From positions 186,001 to 250,000 of the forward strand of contig NZ_VYVA01000002.1 of assembly GCF_009193215.1 (NCBI RefSeq): DNA of 64,000 nt, in the 5' to 3' direction. The stretch's first letter is position 1, and each line of letters starts with the position of its first letter. Source of the stretch: Flavicella marina. GTDB taxonomy: Bacteria; Bacteroidota; Bacteroidia; Flavobacteriales; Flavobacteriaceae. The notes under the pieces were generated by a model that worked only from the letters and a program-made list of their open reading frames with translations, made no database searches and had not been told where the DNA came from. A program made the position numbers and the translations under genes. This document shows positions 17,443-26,306 of this stretch, piece by piece.

Positions 17443-19072
17443 TAATTAATTTTTTGGTGGCAAACGAATCTTTTTCAAATACAGAAACAAAATAAATCCC
17501 TTTTTGTAAACTCGAAGTGTCTATTTGGATAACCCGTGTGTTTTTTTGAATTGATTTAACCAATACTCCTAACGAATTGTAAAAATTGATTATCCCATCA
17601 TTTTGAGACGATACTGTAACCGTATTTTGTGCAGGGTTTGGATAAACATCAAATTTTACTTTGGTTTCGTTTCGTTTTACAGATGCAGAATTGTCATTTG
17701 CAAAAGAAATATCATCAATATAAATTAATGCGCTATTACTTGTAATGTCTTGGCCACGCATTCGAACAGCAACCCGATCTCCGTCAACTAAACTTTGATC
17801 AGAAGGCTGAGAACGACTAAAACTTTTTGTCAATTCTACCCAAGTACCTTTTGCGACTCCAGATAAGTCAAAAAATATTGTTGTGGATGGATTTCTCAGT
17901 TGAAAATACAGCCTGTTTATCGTTGTTTGAGGATCAATCCAAACTTTTATTTTCATTTCATTACTTCCTGATGGAAGATCTAATGAACCAAAAGGTGCTT
18001 CTGCATAGGCATTGGTATTGTAAGGAGCATCTTGTTGAAATCGCAATGAAAAATTACCTGAAGCAGGTTTTTCATCTTTCATTCTAAAACCATAATTCGG
18101 ATTTGTGTTCCAGTTTCTACTTCTACCTTGATAGTAAAAAGGCCCCTCGAAACCAAGTGCGTTAAAGTCAGGTCCAATCAATTCTTTTTGCCAAATTCGA
18201 ACATAGTCAATTTTATATTCTCCTTCTGGTGTTAGATCGGCAAGTGTTGGCATTCCATACCAAGAAAATACTTCTGAATCAATCCATATTTCTTGCGGGT
18301 ATTGATGTCTCCATTGATCGTTTGCTTCTAACTCTGCGCGAGTAGCAGTTCTCAACAATTCTCCTTCAAAGTATATTTTGATATAATCAGGGTCCCATTC
18401 GAATCCGTAGACATAATAATCACTTGCAACTCGAACATCTAGAGTAGATTCTACTTTCCAGTTTTGATGATTTGGGTCGGCATCTGGGTCCCAACTGATC
18501 ATATTCGTTCTGTACTTTCTTTCTAAGCTCTCTGGTCTGTTTTCTGGGTTTCCGATCGGACGTTTACCATAATTCTCTGTCATGTCTATTTCAGAATGGT
18601 AACCTGTTGTCCAAAAAGAAGAAGTTACCGGTGCATCTGCTGCTTTACAGCGAATTTCCATATAGCCATATTTAAAATATCGCTCACTTAGAATACAGGC
18701 TTGAGTAATGGGTTGACTTTTGTTGACTCCACCATATGGAATACCTCCTGAAGATTCATTTGCAAAATCAAAATCAGGATCCCATTTCGATGACAATACC
18801 AAATCACCATTTTCAAGTTTTACATTGTGAGGTGCAAATTGGGCCGGTGAACGACCTTTCCATTTGTTTCTATAGTCATTATTTTCTCCTAAAATCCACC
18901 ATTTAGATTTGTCTAGACTTGCTCCGTTGAACTCATCTGATAATAACTGATTTAAGATCCAGCCGTCCGTGTTACTTGGGTCAGATAAAGGATAGTTTTG
19001 AGCTATAGTTGTACCTATATAGAAAGATAGGAACAAACTTAAAATTGTATTTTTCTTTAATAAATTATGCAT
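17435..19072 (-). CDS. T9SS-secreted GH16 endo-glycanase with CBM-like domain
   Basis: 545 residues from the ATG at 19072 (MHNLLKKNTILSLFL signal peptide); a longer reading from 19114 adds 14 residues without signal character. The GH16 jelly roll (about 30-300) has LLSDEFNGASLDKSKWW, then the catalytic SEIDMTENYG (Glu161 nucleophile, Asp163, Glu166 acid/base), in the six-residue ExDxxE form used by agarases, carrageenases and laminarinases. IWIDSEVFSWYGMPTLADL and GEYKIDYVRIWQ resemble the agarase/porphyranase side of the family. A beta-sandwich follows (about 305-465; YIDDISFA ending, CBM4/9-like), then a T9SS tail (FDVYPNPAQNTVTVSS to the end). galM precedes it by 94 bases. Substrate: probably an algal galactan, not certain. 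Confidence 0.88.
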   Translation of the reverse strand: MHNLLKKNTILSLFLSFYIGTTIAQNYPLSDPSNTDGWILNQLLSDEFNGASLDKSKWWILGENNDYRNKWKGRSPAQFAPHNVKLENGDLVLSSKWDPDFDFANESSGGIPYGGVNKSQPITQACILSERYFKYGYMEIRCKAADAPVTSSFWTTGYHSEIDMTENYGKRPIGNPENRPESLERKYRTNMISWDPDADPNHQNWKVESTLDVRVASDYYVYGFEWDPDYIKIYFEGELLRTATRAELEANDQWRHQYPQEIWIDSEVFSWYGMPTLADLTPEGEYKIDYVRIWQKELIGPDFNALGFEGPFYYQGRSRNWNTNPNYGFRMKDEKPASGNFSLRFQQDAPYNTNAYAEAPFGSLDLPSGSNEMKIKVWIDPQTTINRLYFQLRNPSTTIFFDLSGVAKGTWVELTKSFSRSQPSDQSLVDGDRVAVRMRGQDITSNSALIYIDDISFANDNSASVKRNETKVKFDVYPNPAQNTVTVSSQNDGIINFYNSLGVLVKSIQKNTRVIQIDTSSLQKGIYFVSVFEKDSFATKKLIIN

Positions 19073-19166
19073 TATTGGTTGAGGTTTGTGTTTTGTAAAC
19101 ACAAAATTAACCAAGTCATAAAGTAAAAAATTCTCCTAAATTATCTTAGAATGTATGATATCTATC

Positions 19167-20225
19167 TTATTTGTTTACTCCGAATTTGTAAGCACAAAAA
19201 GAATAATATTCATCTCCTGGATTTAATATTGTAGATGGAAAATTTGCTTGATTAGGACTGTTCGGGAAATGTTGGGTTTCTAAGCAGAACCCAGACTGAT
19301 TTCCATAGGTTTTTCCTTCTTTACCAGTTCCACAACCTTCGACCCAGTTACCTGTATAAAACTGTGCTCCAGGTTCATTAGTGTATAATTCTAAGGTTCT
19401 TCCTGAGGTTTCTTCTGTAGCTTTTGCTGCAATCGAATTTGCGTTAGCATTATTAAACACCATGGTGTGGTCGTATCCACGAGCCATTTTTAGTTGAGCA
19501 TTGTCGTCATTCAATTGCAAACCTATAGTTTTCGCAATTCTAAAATCAAAAGGAGTTTTTTCAACAGCAGCTATTTCTCCTGTAGGAATTGATGTTTCGT
19601 CAGTAGGAATATAAGCGTCTGCATCAATTTGTATTTTGTGCTCATTGATTTTTCCGTTGCCAGCTCCTTTTAAGTTGAAGTAAGAGTGATTTGTTAAATT
19701 CACGTGGGTTGGAGCATCGGTAACAGCAAAATATTCTATTTGCAACGCATTGTCGTTTGTTAAAGTGTAAATCACATCTACCTTTAGGTTACCAGGATAT
19801 CCTTCTTCACCATCCGGTGATAAGTAACTAAGTTTTAATGTGTGTTCGTTTAATAAGTTTGCCTCCCAAACAACGTGAGAAAAACTAGTGAGTCCCCCGT
19901 GCAAATGATTCGGTCCGTTATTGATAGTTCCATTGAAAGAAAAATTATCAATCTCGAAAGTCCCTTTGGCGATACGATTTCCATAACGACCTATTAAAGC
20001 ACCAAAATAGACTTCACTAGCAGGGTTGATATAATTTTCAACTGAATCATAACCTAAAACAACATCTGAAAACTCACCATTTTTATCTGGAGTGAACAGT
20101 GTAACTACACGACCACCATAATTTGTAATTTGAGCAACCAATCCATGATTGTTTTTCAATGTAAAAAGTTTGGTTTCTTTTCCGTTGATTGTCGTTTCAA
20201 ATTTTAAAGGGTCGGCTAAGTTCAT
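19167..20225 (-). CDS. galM: Aldose 1-epimerase (galactose mutarotase)
   Basis: A 352-residue enzyme interconverting the alpha and beta anomers of galactose, glucose and related sugars. Visible signatures are NYGGRVVTLFTPDKNGEFSDVVLGYDSVENY, FGALIGRYGNRIAKGTF, GPNHLHGG (catalytic-site His) and VNLTNHSYFNLKG, whose His is the general acid. GRTLELYTNEPGAQFYTGNW holds the substrate-binding part, and the C-terminal CLETQHFPNSPNQ carries the catalytic base Glu. No signal peptide is seen, so it is cytoplasmic. It sits directly upstream of the secreted GH16 gene and downstream of a small membrane protein (8-base gap), which is consistent with galactose handling but could also be simple housekeeping. 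Confidence 0.95.
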   Translation of the reverse strand: MNLADPLKFETTINGKETKLFTLKNNHGLVAQITNYGGRVVTLFTPDKNGEFSDVVLGYDSVENYINPASEVYFGALIGRYGNRIAKGTFEIDNFSFNGTINNGPNHLHGGLTSFSHVVWEANLLNEHTLKLSYLSPDGEEGYPGNLKVDVIYTLTNDNALQIEYFAVTDAPTHVNLTNHSYFNLKGAGNGKINEHKIQIDADAYIPTDETSIPTGEIAAVEKTPFDFRIAKTIGLQLNDDNAQLKMARGYDHTMVFNNANANSIAAKATEETSGRTLELYTNEPGAQFYTGNWVEGCGTGKEGKTYGNQSGFCLETQHFPNSPNQANFPSTILNPGDEYYSFCAYKFGVNK

Positions 20226-20233
20226 GTTTTGTT

Positions 20234-20614
20234 TTAGTTGTTGATTAATATTTCTTGAAAGATTGCAGATGAATCACATCTTTTGATGGTTAACGCAACC
20301 TCATAATCTTTAAGTTCTCCATATATTTTATAGGTCTGGCAAGGTTTTTTGGTATCGGTATCACTTTCAGAAAAATTCACATCACTTTCAGTAAGTAAGT
20401 ATGCAAGTTTGATAGAATCGATATCAAATTTTTGAATCATTTCTTGCGCTTGGTCGGAAAAAATATATTCTTTTTTTACACGAATACTTTTTAAAGTCCT
20501 TGCATCAGGACCATAGGGAAATTGTATGTTTTTCTTTTTTGCTAAAAAAATTACTGCGATGATTCCGAGTGTCAAACCAAAGAAAAAATAACTAAAACGA
20601 CTTAAAATATTCAT
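20234..20614 (-). CDS. Small membrane-anchored protein of unknown function (possibly DUF4258-like)
   Basis: A 126-residue protein with one N-terminal transmembrane helix (FSYFFFGLTLGIIAVIFLAKK, about 7-27) and a soluble rest. FPYGPDARTLKSIRVKKEYIFSD and LTESDVNFSESDTDTKKPCQTYKI resemble small Bacteroidota proteins that, from memory, are annotated DUF4258 and lie next to alanine dehydrogenase genes; this recollection is unverified. Two cysteines (in PCQTY and IKRCDSS) could form a disulfide or metal site. The gene lies between ald and galM on the same strand with short gaps, so it is probably co-transcribed. Function unknown. Confidence 0.65.
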   Translation of the reverse strand: MNILSRFSYFFFGLTLGIIAVIFLAKKKNIQFPYGPDARTLKSIRVKKEYIFSDQAQEMIQKFDIDSIKLAYLLTESDVNFSESDTDTKKPCQTYKIYGELKDYEVALTIKRCDSSAIFQEILINN

Positions 20615-20677
20615 ACCTATATATTATATCGGCAAAAGTACTATTATTAATGAAATTTAAAACTCGAAAAGTGATTT

Positions 20678-21877
20678 TTATAAGATCAATAAGTTGATGT
20701 CACTAAATGGCAATCCAAACCAATCAGCCACCGCTTTATTTGTTAAAATACCATGGTAATAATACATCCCAGATCGCAATACTCTTTCTCTTCGAAAAGC
20801 ATTTTCAAAACCACCTTCTTCCGCAATATGTAACAAAAAGGGTGTAAATATATTACTTATCGATACAGTAGCAGTTCTAGCGTATCGAGATGGGATATTT
20901 GGTACACAATAATGAATAATTCCATGTTTTTCAAAAGTAGGCTTGCTATGGGTGGTTACTTCTGATGTTTCAATACAGCCTCCACGATCAATACTCACAT
21001 CAACTATAACGGCTCCAGGTTTCATTAATTGTACCATTTCGTCGGTTATAACAACAGGTGCTCTTGATTTACCTCTTATAGCACCAATTAATACATCACA
21101 ACGCATCAAAGCTTTTTGCAAAGTTCTAGGTTGTAAGGTAGAAGTATATATAGGTTTTTGTAGACTTTTTTGAAGACATCGTAATTTTGAAATCGAATTA
21201 TCGAAAGCTTTTACAGAAGCCCCGAGTCCTATTGCTGCTTTCGCTGCAAATTCACCCACAGTTCCCGCTCCTAATACAACTACTTCGGCAGGTGGAACAC
21301 CTCCTATATTTCCAAGTAGCAAACCATTTCCTTTGTTTTGAGTACTCATAAGTTCAGCAGCAATTAATACCGATGCAGTACCTGCAATCTCACTTAGGGA
21401 TTGTACAACTGGGTACATTCCTTCGTTGTCTTTGATAAAATCAAAAGCAATGGCAGTAATTCGTTTCGATGCTAAGGCTTCAAAGTATTTTTTAGACTGA
21501 GTTTTTAACTGCAAAGCAGAGACTAAAACACTTTGAGGTTTGATCAATTTTATTTCTTGTAGGGTAGGAGGTTCAATTTTTAAAATAATATTACATCCAA
21601 ATACTTCTTCAGGGTTGTAGGCGATTTTGGCACCGGCTTCAGAGTAATTTTGATCGGTGAAATTAGCACCTTCACCTGCACCGGTTTCTACTACAATCCT
21701 ATGGCCACTTTGGGTCATTGCTGCCACAGCATCTGGTGTCAAACAGATTCTTTTCTCTTCATAATAAGTTTCTTTGGGTAAGCCAATAAACAAATCTCCT
21801 TTTTGTTTTTTTGTTTCTAATTTTTCTTCTTGAGGAATCAATTGTTCTTTGCTAAAAGGGGAAAAATGTTGACTCAT
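20678..21877 (-). CDS. ald: Alanine dehydrogenase
   Basis: A 399-residue NAD-dependent enzyme interconverting L-alanine with pyruvate and ammonia. Evidence is IGLPKETYYEEKRICLTPDAVAAM (substrate-binding Arg/Lys), VVETGAGEGANFTDQNY, the Rossmann loop VVVLGAGTVGEFAAKAAIGLGASVKAFD (about 203-230), and VDVSIDRGGCIETSEVTTHSKPTFEKHGIIHYCVPNIPSRYARTAT with the catalytic His/Asp region. The N-terminal extension (SPFSKEQLIPQEEKLETKKQKG) is typical of the Bacteroidota branch. It follows tsaE on the minus strand with a 40-base gap. Confidence 0.95.
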   Translation of the reverse strand: MSQHFSPFSKEQLIPQEEKLETKKQKGDLFIGLPKETYYEEKRICLTPDAVAAMTQSGHRIVVETGAGEGANFTDQNYSEAGAKIAYNPEEVFGCNIILKIEPPTLQEIKLIKPQSVLVSALQLKTQSKKYFEALASKRITAIAFDFIKDNEGMYPVVQSLSEIAGTASVLIAAELMSTQNKGNGLLLGNIGGVPPAEVVVLGAGTVGEFAAKAAIGLGASVKAFDNSISKLRCLQKSLQKPIYTSTLQPRTLQKALMRCDVLIGAIRGKSRAPVVITDEMVQLMKPGAVIVDVSIDRGGCIETSEVTTHSKPTFEKHGIIHYCVPNIPSRYARTATVSISNIFTPFLLHIAEEGGFENAFRRERVLRSGMYYYHGILTNKAVADWFGLPFSDINLLIL

Positions 21878-21917
21878 TTCTTTCGGGATAGTAGTGTTAG
21901 GCTAAGATGATTAAAGG

Positions 21918-22325
21918 CTAATTTTCGAGTTTAATTGTTCTTGAATTATCATCGTTTTTCGTAAGTGTAAGTTTTACACTTTCTAAAGGTACTAAATTTT
22001 CTAAGATTGATGGCCATTCTATAAAAACCCAAGCATCGCGATAAAAGTATTCTTCTAATCCCATATCATAAGCTTCTTCTTCGTCATTTATTCTGTAAAA
22101 ATCGAAATGATAAACAAAGTTGTTTTTCGCTTTGTATTCATTAACAATGGAAAAAGTAGGCGAGCTTACATCATCTTCAACACCCAGTTGTTTTGCTAGT
22201 TCTTTGATCAACGTTGTTTTACCCATACCCATTTCACCATAAAAGAGAAATGTTTTATGTTGTGCATTTTTTAGGATTGCTTGCGCTGTTTTATCTAAGT
22301 TCTCTAAAGAATATTGAATTTCCAT
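21918..22325 (-). CDS. tsaE: tRNA N6-threonylcarbamoyladenosine biosynthesis ATPase TsaE
   Basis: A 135-residue ATPase that works with TsaB and TsaD to make the t6A modification at position 37 of ANN-decoding tRNAs. The Walker A motif GEMGMGKTTLIK is at about 29-40. VSSPTFSIVNEY (switch), FYRINDEEEAYDMGLEEYF and VFIEWP complete the family pattern. It is cytoplasmic. The gene follows porX by 20 bases and precedes ald on the minus strand, a grouping also seen in other Flavobacteriia from memory. Confidence 0.95.
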   Translation of the reverse strand: MEIQYSLENLDKTAQAILKNAQHKTFLFYGEMGMGKTTLIKELAKQLGVEDDVSSPTFSIVNEYKAKNNFVYHFDFYRINDEEEAYDMGLEEYFYRDAWVFIEWPSILENLVPLESVKLTLTKNDDNSRTIKLEN

Positions 22326-22345
22326 AAGTGCAATAAAAAGAATTA

Positions 22346-23893
22346 TTATTTTGGTTCAAATATAGCACATGGAATGATCATTTCTTCCAATGAGACGCCT
22401 CCATGTTGATACGTGTTTTTATAGTATTTTACAAAGTGATTGTAATTATTTGGGTAAGCAAAAAACAAGTCTTCTTTGGCAAATACGAAAGAACTATTCA
22501 TATGTTGTTCAGGGAGAAATATAGCTTTGGGGTTTTTAACAGCATACACATCTTTTTCTTCGTAGGTCAAACTTTTACCTGTTTTGTAACGAAGGTTTGA
22601 ACTGATGTTTTTAGTACCAATTACTTTCGTAGGTGTTTTGCTATTGATGGTTCCGTGATCAGTAGTGATGATCAATTTCATTCCTGCTTTTTGAGCTTTT
22701 TGTATGGTAGAAAAGATTGGAGAGTTTTTAAACCAACTCAAGGTAAGAGAACGATATGCCTTTTCATCACCTGTAAGTTCTTTAATTACTTCCATTTCTG
22801 TTTTTGAATGCGAAAGCATGTCTACAAAATTGTATACTACAGCTGCAACATCAAAGTTCTTAAGACTGTTGAAGTTTGTGTCCAATTCTTTAGCCCCCTT
22901 TAAGGTGGTGATTTTTGTATAATCGAAACTCAAATCAGGATTCAAACGTCTCATTTGTGCCGCTAAAAAATCTTTCTCATGAAGATTCTTTCCGCCTTCA
23001 TCTTCATCATTTTTCCAATAATCAGGAAACTGTTTTTCCATGTCGAGAGGAGTCAAGCCAGAGAAAAAAGCATTTCTAGCATACTGAGTTGCTGTCGGCA
23101 GAATACTGAAATAAGGTGTTTCTTTGGTTTTTTTATAGAAAGGATTGATGTGCGGTTCGATAGCTTTCCATTGGTCGTATCTTAGATTGTCTATTACGAT
23201 AAGTAATGTGCTCTGTTCTTTACTTAGTTCAGGGAAAACTACCTCTTTAAATAAGGTATGTGAAAAAGATGGGCGATCACTGCCTGTCAATAGATCTTCG
23301 TAATTTTTTTTGATGAATTTAAAAAACAAACTGTTGGCCTCTTGTTTTTGACTTTCAAGTATGCCTAACATACCTGAATCGTCAATGTTTTCAAGTTCTA
23401 ACTCCCAGTGTAATAATTTTTGATACAAGTCTACCCATTCTTCGTAAGAATTTACCATAGCCAAGTCCATTGCAATTTTTCTAAATTCTTGCTGGTAATT
23501 AGAAGTTGTTTTTTGTGAGACTAATCTAGAATGGTCTAAATTCTTTTTTAAACTCAATAAAATTTGGTTCGGATTTACAGGTTTGATCAAATAATCTGCA
23601 ATTTTTGAGCCAATGGCATCTTCCATAATATATTCCTCTTCACTTTTGGTAATCATAATTACCGGTAAATTGGGTTTAGAATTTTTTATTTCTGTCAAGG
23701 TCTCTAATCCAGTTAATCCTGGCATGTTTTCATCTAAAAAAACAATATCGTAATTGTTTTCAGAAATCAATTCAATGGCATCGACACCATTAGTACATTT
23801 TGATACTGTGTAATTTTTTCCTTCAAGAAATAAAATATGTGGCTTTAATAATTCAATTTCATCATCAACCCAAAGAATATGTATGTTTTTCAT
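22346..23893 (-). CDS. porX: PorX: T9SS response regulator with PglZ-type phosphatase domain
   Basis: A 515-residue cytoplasmic regulator of the type IX secretion system. Residues 1-120 form a receiver domain (WVDDE acidic pair, phosphoacceptor Asp54 in FLDENMPG, MITKSEEEY, and the conserved Lys in LIKPVNP). The middle is helical. From about residue 210 a PglZ/alkaline-phosphatase superfamily domain follows, with LLIVIDNLRYDQW and the metal-site IITTDHGTINSKTPTKVIG. In Porphyromonas and Flavobacterium, PorX acts with PorY and SigP or directly on T9SS parts. It starts a minus-strand run porX-tsaE-ald. Its presence fits the several T9SS cargo proteins in this window. Confidence 0.95.
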   Translation of the reverse strand: MKNIHILWVDDEIELLKPHILFLEGKNYTVSKCTNGVDAIELISENNYDIVFLDENMPGLTGLETLTEIKNSKPNLPVIMITKSEEEYIMEDAIGSKIADYLIKPVNPNQILLSLKKNLDHSRLVSQKTTSNYQQEFRKIAMDLAMVNSYEEWVDLYQKLLHWELELENIDDSGMLGILESQKQEANSLFFKFIKKNYEDLLTGSDRPSFSHTLFKEVVFPELSKEQSTLLIVIDNLRYDQWKAIEPHINPFYKKTKETPYFSILPTATQYARNAFFSGLTPLDMEKQFPDYWKNDEDEGGKNLHEKDFLAAQMRRLNPDLSFDYTKITTLKGAKELDTNFNSLKNFDVAAVVYNFVDMLSHSKTEMEVIKELTGDEKAYRSLTLSWFKNSPIFSTIQKAQKAGMKLIITTDHGTINSKTPTKVIGTKNISSNLRYKTGKSLTYEEKDVYAVKNPKAIFLPEQHMNSSFVFAKEDLFFAYPNNYNHFVKYYKNTYQHGGVSLEEMIIPCAIFEPK

Positions 23894-24000
23894 AATGTCT
23901 TTTAAACGTAAAGTGTAAAAATAATTTGTTTGAACTCTCTTAACCTTAATAAAATCATAATTTAATTATCTTTGTTGAATTCTAAATAAAAATTGATCAT

Positions 24001-25230
24001 TTGAGCCCAAAACTTACGAACAAACTTAAAATTTTAAACGACCCAATTTACGGATTTATTGCTATTCCAAATGCATTAATTTTTGATTTAATAGAACACT
24101 CTTATTTTCAGAGGTTAAGACGAATATCACAAGTGGGTTTGTCTTATTTGGTTTATCCTGGAGCCCATCATACTAGGTTTCATCATGCCATAGGATGTAT
24201 GTTTTTAATGCAAAATGCAGTACAAACTTTGCGTACAAAAGGTGTTGAAATTTCTGACGATGAAGCTACAGCCTTGTATATCGCTATTCTATTACACGAT
24301 ATTGGTCATGGACCTTTTTCTCATGCGTTAGAACACAGTATCGTAACCGGTATTAGTCATGAAGAAATTTCTTTGTTTTATATGAAAGAATTGAACAAAG
24401 AATTTAAAGGGAAGCTTTCTTTGGCTATCGAAATTTTTGAAGGAAAGTATCCACGAAAATTTATGCACCAATTGATTTCAAGCCAACTAGATATGGATCG
24501 ATTGGATTATTTAAAAAGAGATAGTTTTTACAGCGGGGTTGCAGAGGGAAATATCAACTCAGAACGACTGATAGCCATGCTATATGTTGTAAACGACGAG
24601 TTGGTTTTGGAAGAAAAAGGTATTTATTCTGCAGAAAAATTTATCGTAGGTCGTAGGTTGATGTATTGGCAAGTATATTTACATAAAACGGGGGTTGTTG
24701 CAGAGAAAATGTTGGTGAACTTATTACGTCGTGCAAATGAACTTTCAAAAAAGGGTGTAAAACTTCATGGAAGTAAAGCGTTTAGATACTTTTTAGAAAA
24801 CGAAATTTCAGAAAATAATTTTACCGTTGAGACATTAAAAACTTTTGCCAAGTTAGATGATTATGATATTCTTTCTGCAATTAAAGATTGGATTAGTCAT
24901 GACGATCGGGTGTTATCTATGTTGTCAAAGATGATTATCAATAGAAATTTGTTGAAAATTGAATTGAGTAATGAACCTATCACAGAAGAATATTTCAAAG
25001 AAATTTTTTCGATTAAAAAGAGAGATTTCAATTTTTCAGACGAGGAGTTGAGTTATTTTGTTTTTACGGATTGTGTTCAAAACCAAGCATATGATTCTTC
25101 GAAAAGTAAAATAAATATATATTTTAAAAATGGTGAAATACAAGATTTAACAAAGGCTTCTGACCAGTTAAATATTCAGGCTCTTACTAAGCCGGTTATC
25201 AAATATTTTATTTGTTACCCGAAAAAATAG
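24001..25230 (+). CDS. HD-domain phosphohydrolase
   Basis: 409 residues. The start is a TTG at 24001: no in-frame ATG precedes [16 protein letters not shown], which is where relatives begin. A -7-like TATCTTTG lies at 23967-23974. The metal site is built from the histidine of HTRFHHAIG, the HD pair in [16 protein letters not shown] (about 98-113), and the Asp of [20 protein letters not shown]. This arrangement is shared with the SAMHD1/dGTPase-like group of HD proteins, which hydrolyse phosphate esters or dNTPs. The actual substrate is unknown. It lies 40 bases upstream of lpxD on the same strand. Confidence 0.88.
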   Translation: MSPKLTNKLKILNDPIYGFIAIPNALIFDLIEHSYFQRLRRISQVGLSYLVYPGAHHTRFHHAIGCMFLMQNAVQTLRTKGVEISDDEATALYIAILLHDIGHGPFSHALEHSIVTGISHEEISLFYMKELNKEFKGKLSLAIEIFEGKYPRKFMHQLISSQLDMDRLDYLKRDSFYSGVAEGNINSERLIAMLYVVNDELVLEEKGIYSAEKFIVGRRLMYWQVYLHKTGVVAEKMLVNLLRRANELSKKGVKLHGSKAFRYFLENEISENNFTVETLKTFAKLDDYDILSAIKDWISHDDRVLSMLSKMIINRNLLKIELSNEPITEEYFKEIFSIKKRDFNFSDEELSYFVFTDCVQNQAYDSSKSKINIYFKNGEIQDLTKASDQLNIQALTKPVIKYFICYPKK

Positions 25231-25270
25231 CACTAGCAAGAACCATATTAATTTTATACTTTTGCAGATA

Positions 25271-26305
25271 ATGAAATTTACAGCAAATCAAATAGCCGAG
25301 ATATTAGAAGGTGATATTGTGGGAGACCCAAACACTGAAGTATCTAAACTAGCCAAGATCGAAGAAGGTACTGAAGGTTCGTTAACTTTCTTATCAAACG
25401 AGAAATACACCTCATATATATACACAACACAAGCTTCTATTGCTATCGTAAATAAAAGCTTTGAACCTACTCAAGATATAAGTGCAACGTTAATTAAAGT
25501 TGATGATGCGTATGCTGCTTTTACCAAACTCTTAACGTTTTACAACGAAGTGAAACAAAACAAAACAGGTAAAGAAACACCTCATTTTATAAGTGAATCT
25601 GCTGAAACCGGAATTAATTTATACCTTGGAGCGTTTGCATATATCGGAAACAATGTGAAAATTGGTGACGATGTAAAAATTTATCCGCATTGTTATATTG
25701 GTGATAATGTTACGATTGCTGATGGAACAACCTTGTTTTCAGGGGTAAAAGTTTATTCTGATTGTATTATCGGAAGCAATGTTAAAATTCACGCAGGTGC
25801 TATTATTGGTGCTGATGGATTTGGTTTTGCACCAGATGAGAATAAAGTTTATACAGCAATTCCACAAATAGGAAATGTAATTATTGAAGACAATGTTGAT
25901 ATTGGAGCCAATACAACAATTGATAGAGCAACCTTAGGATCTACCATTATTCGAAAAGGAGTAAAGTTAGATAATTTGATTCAAGTGGCACATAATTGTA
26001 AAATTGATGAAAATACTGTGATTGCTGCCCAAACAGGAATTTCAGGCTCTACCAAAATAGGGAAAAGGAATATGATTGGTGGACAAGCTGGTTTTGCCGG
26101 GCATATCAAAATTGGAGATGATGTGGTGGTTTCAGGTTTTTCTGGAGTTAGAAAAAATGTAAAAGATAAAGATATTGTTATTGGTTTTCCGGCCTATAAT
26201 ATTAATAAATGGAATAAGTCTTCGGCAATCGTTAGGAATTTACCTTCATACGTAGCCAAAATAAGCGAATTAGAAAAAGAAATTAAAGCATTAAAAGGAG
26301 AATAA
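25271..26305 (+). CDS. lpxD: UDP-3-O-acylglucosamine N-acyltransferase LpxD
   Basis: 344 residues from the ATG at 25271; an in-frame TTG nine bases earlier is a poorer start. It adds the N-linked 3-hydroxyacyl chain in lipid A synthesis (third step). The N-terminal uridine-binding domain ([44 protein letters not shown]) is followed by a left-handed beta-helix of hexapeptide repeats (about 100-320). [12 protein letters not shown] contains the catalytic His. A short helical tail ([14 protein letters not shown]) ends it. It starts the run lpxD-lpxC/fabZ-lpxA-efp. A TACTTTTG box ends only six bases before the ATG, hinting at a nearly leaderless transcript in addition to read-through. Confidence 0.95.
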   Translation: MKFTANQIAEILEGDIVGDPNTEVSKLAKIEEGTEGSLTFLSNEKYTSYIYTTQASIAIVNKSFEPTQDISATLIKVDDAYAAFTKLLTFYNEVKQNKTGKETPHFISESAETGINLYLGAFAYIGNNVKIGDDVKIYPHCYIGDNVTIADGTTLFSGVKVYSDCIIGSNVKIHAGAIIGADGFGFAPDENKVYTAIPQIGNVIIEDNVDIGANTTIDRATLGSTIIRKGVKLDNLIQVAHNCKIDENTVIAAQTGISGSTKIGKRNMIGGQAGFAGHIKIGDDVVVSGFSGVRKNVKDKDIVIGFPAYNINKWNKSSAIVRNLPSYVAKISELEKEIKALKGE

Positions 26306-26306
26306 A

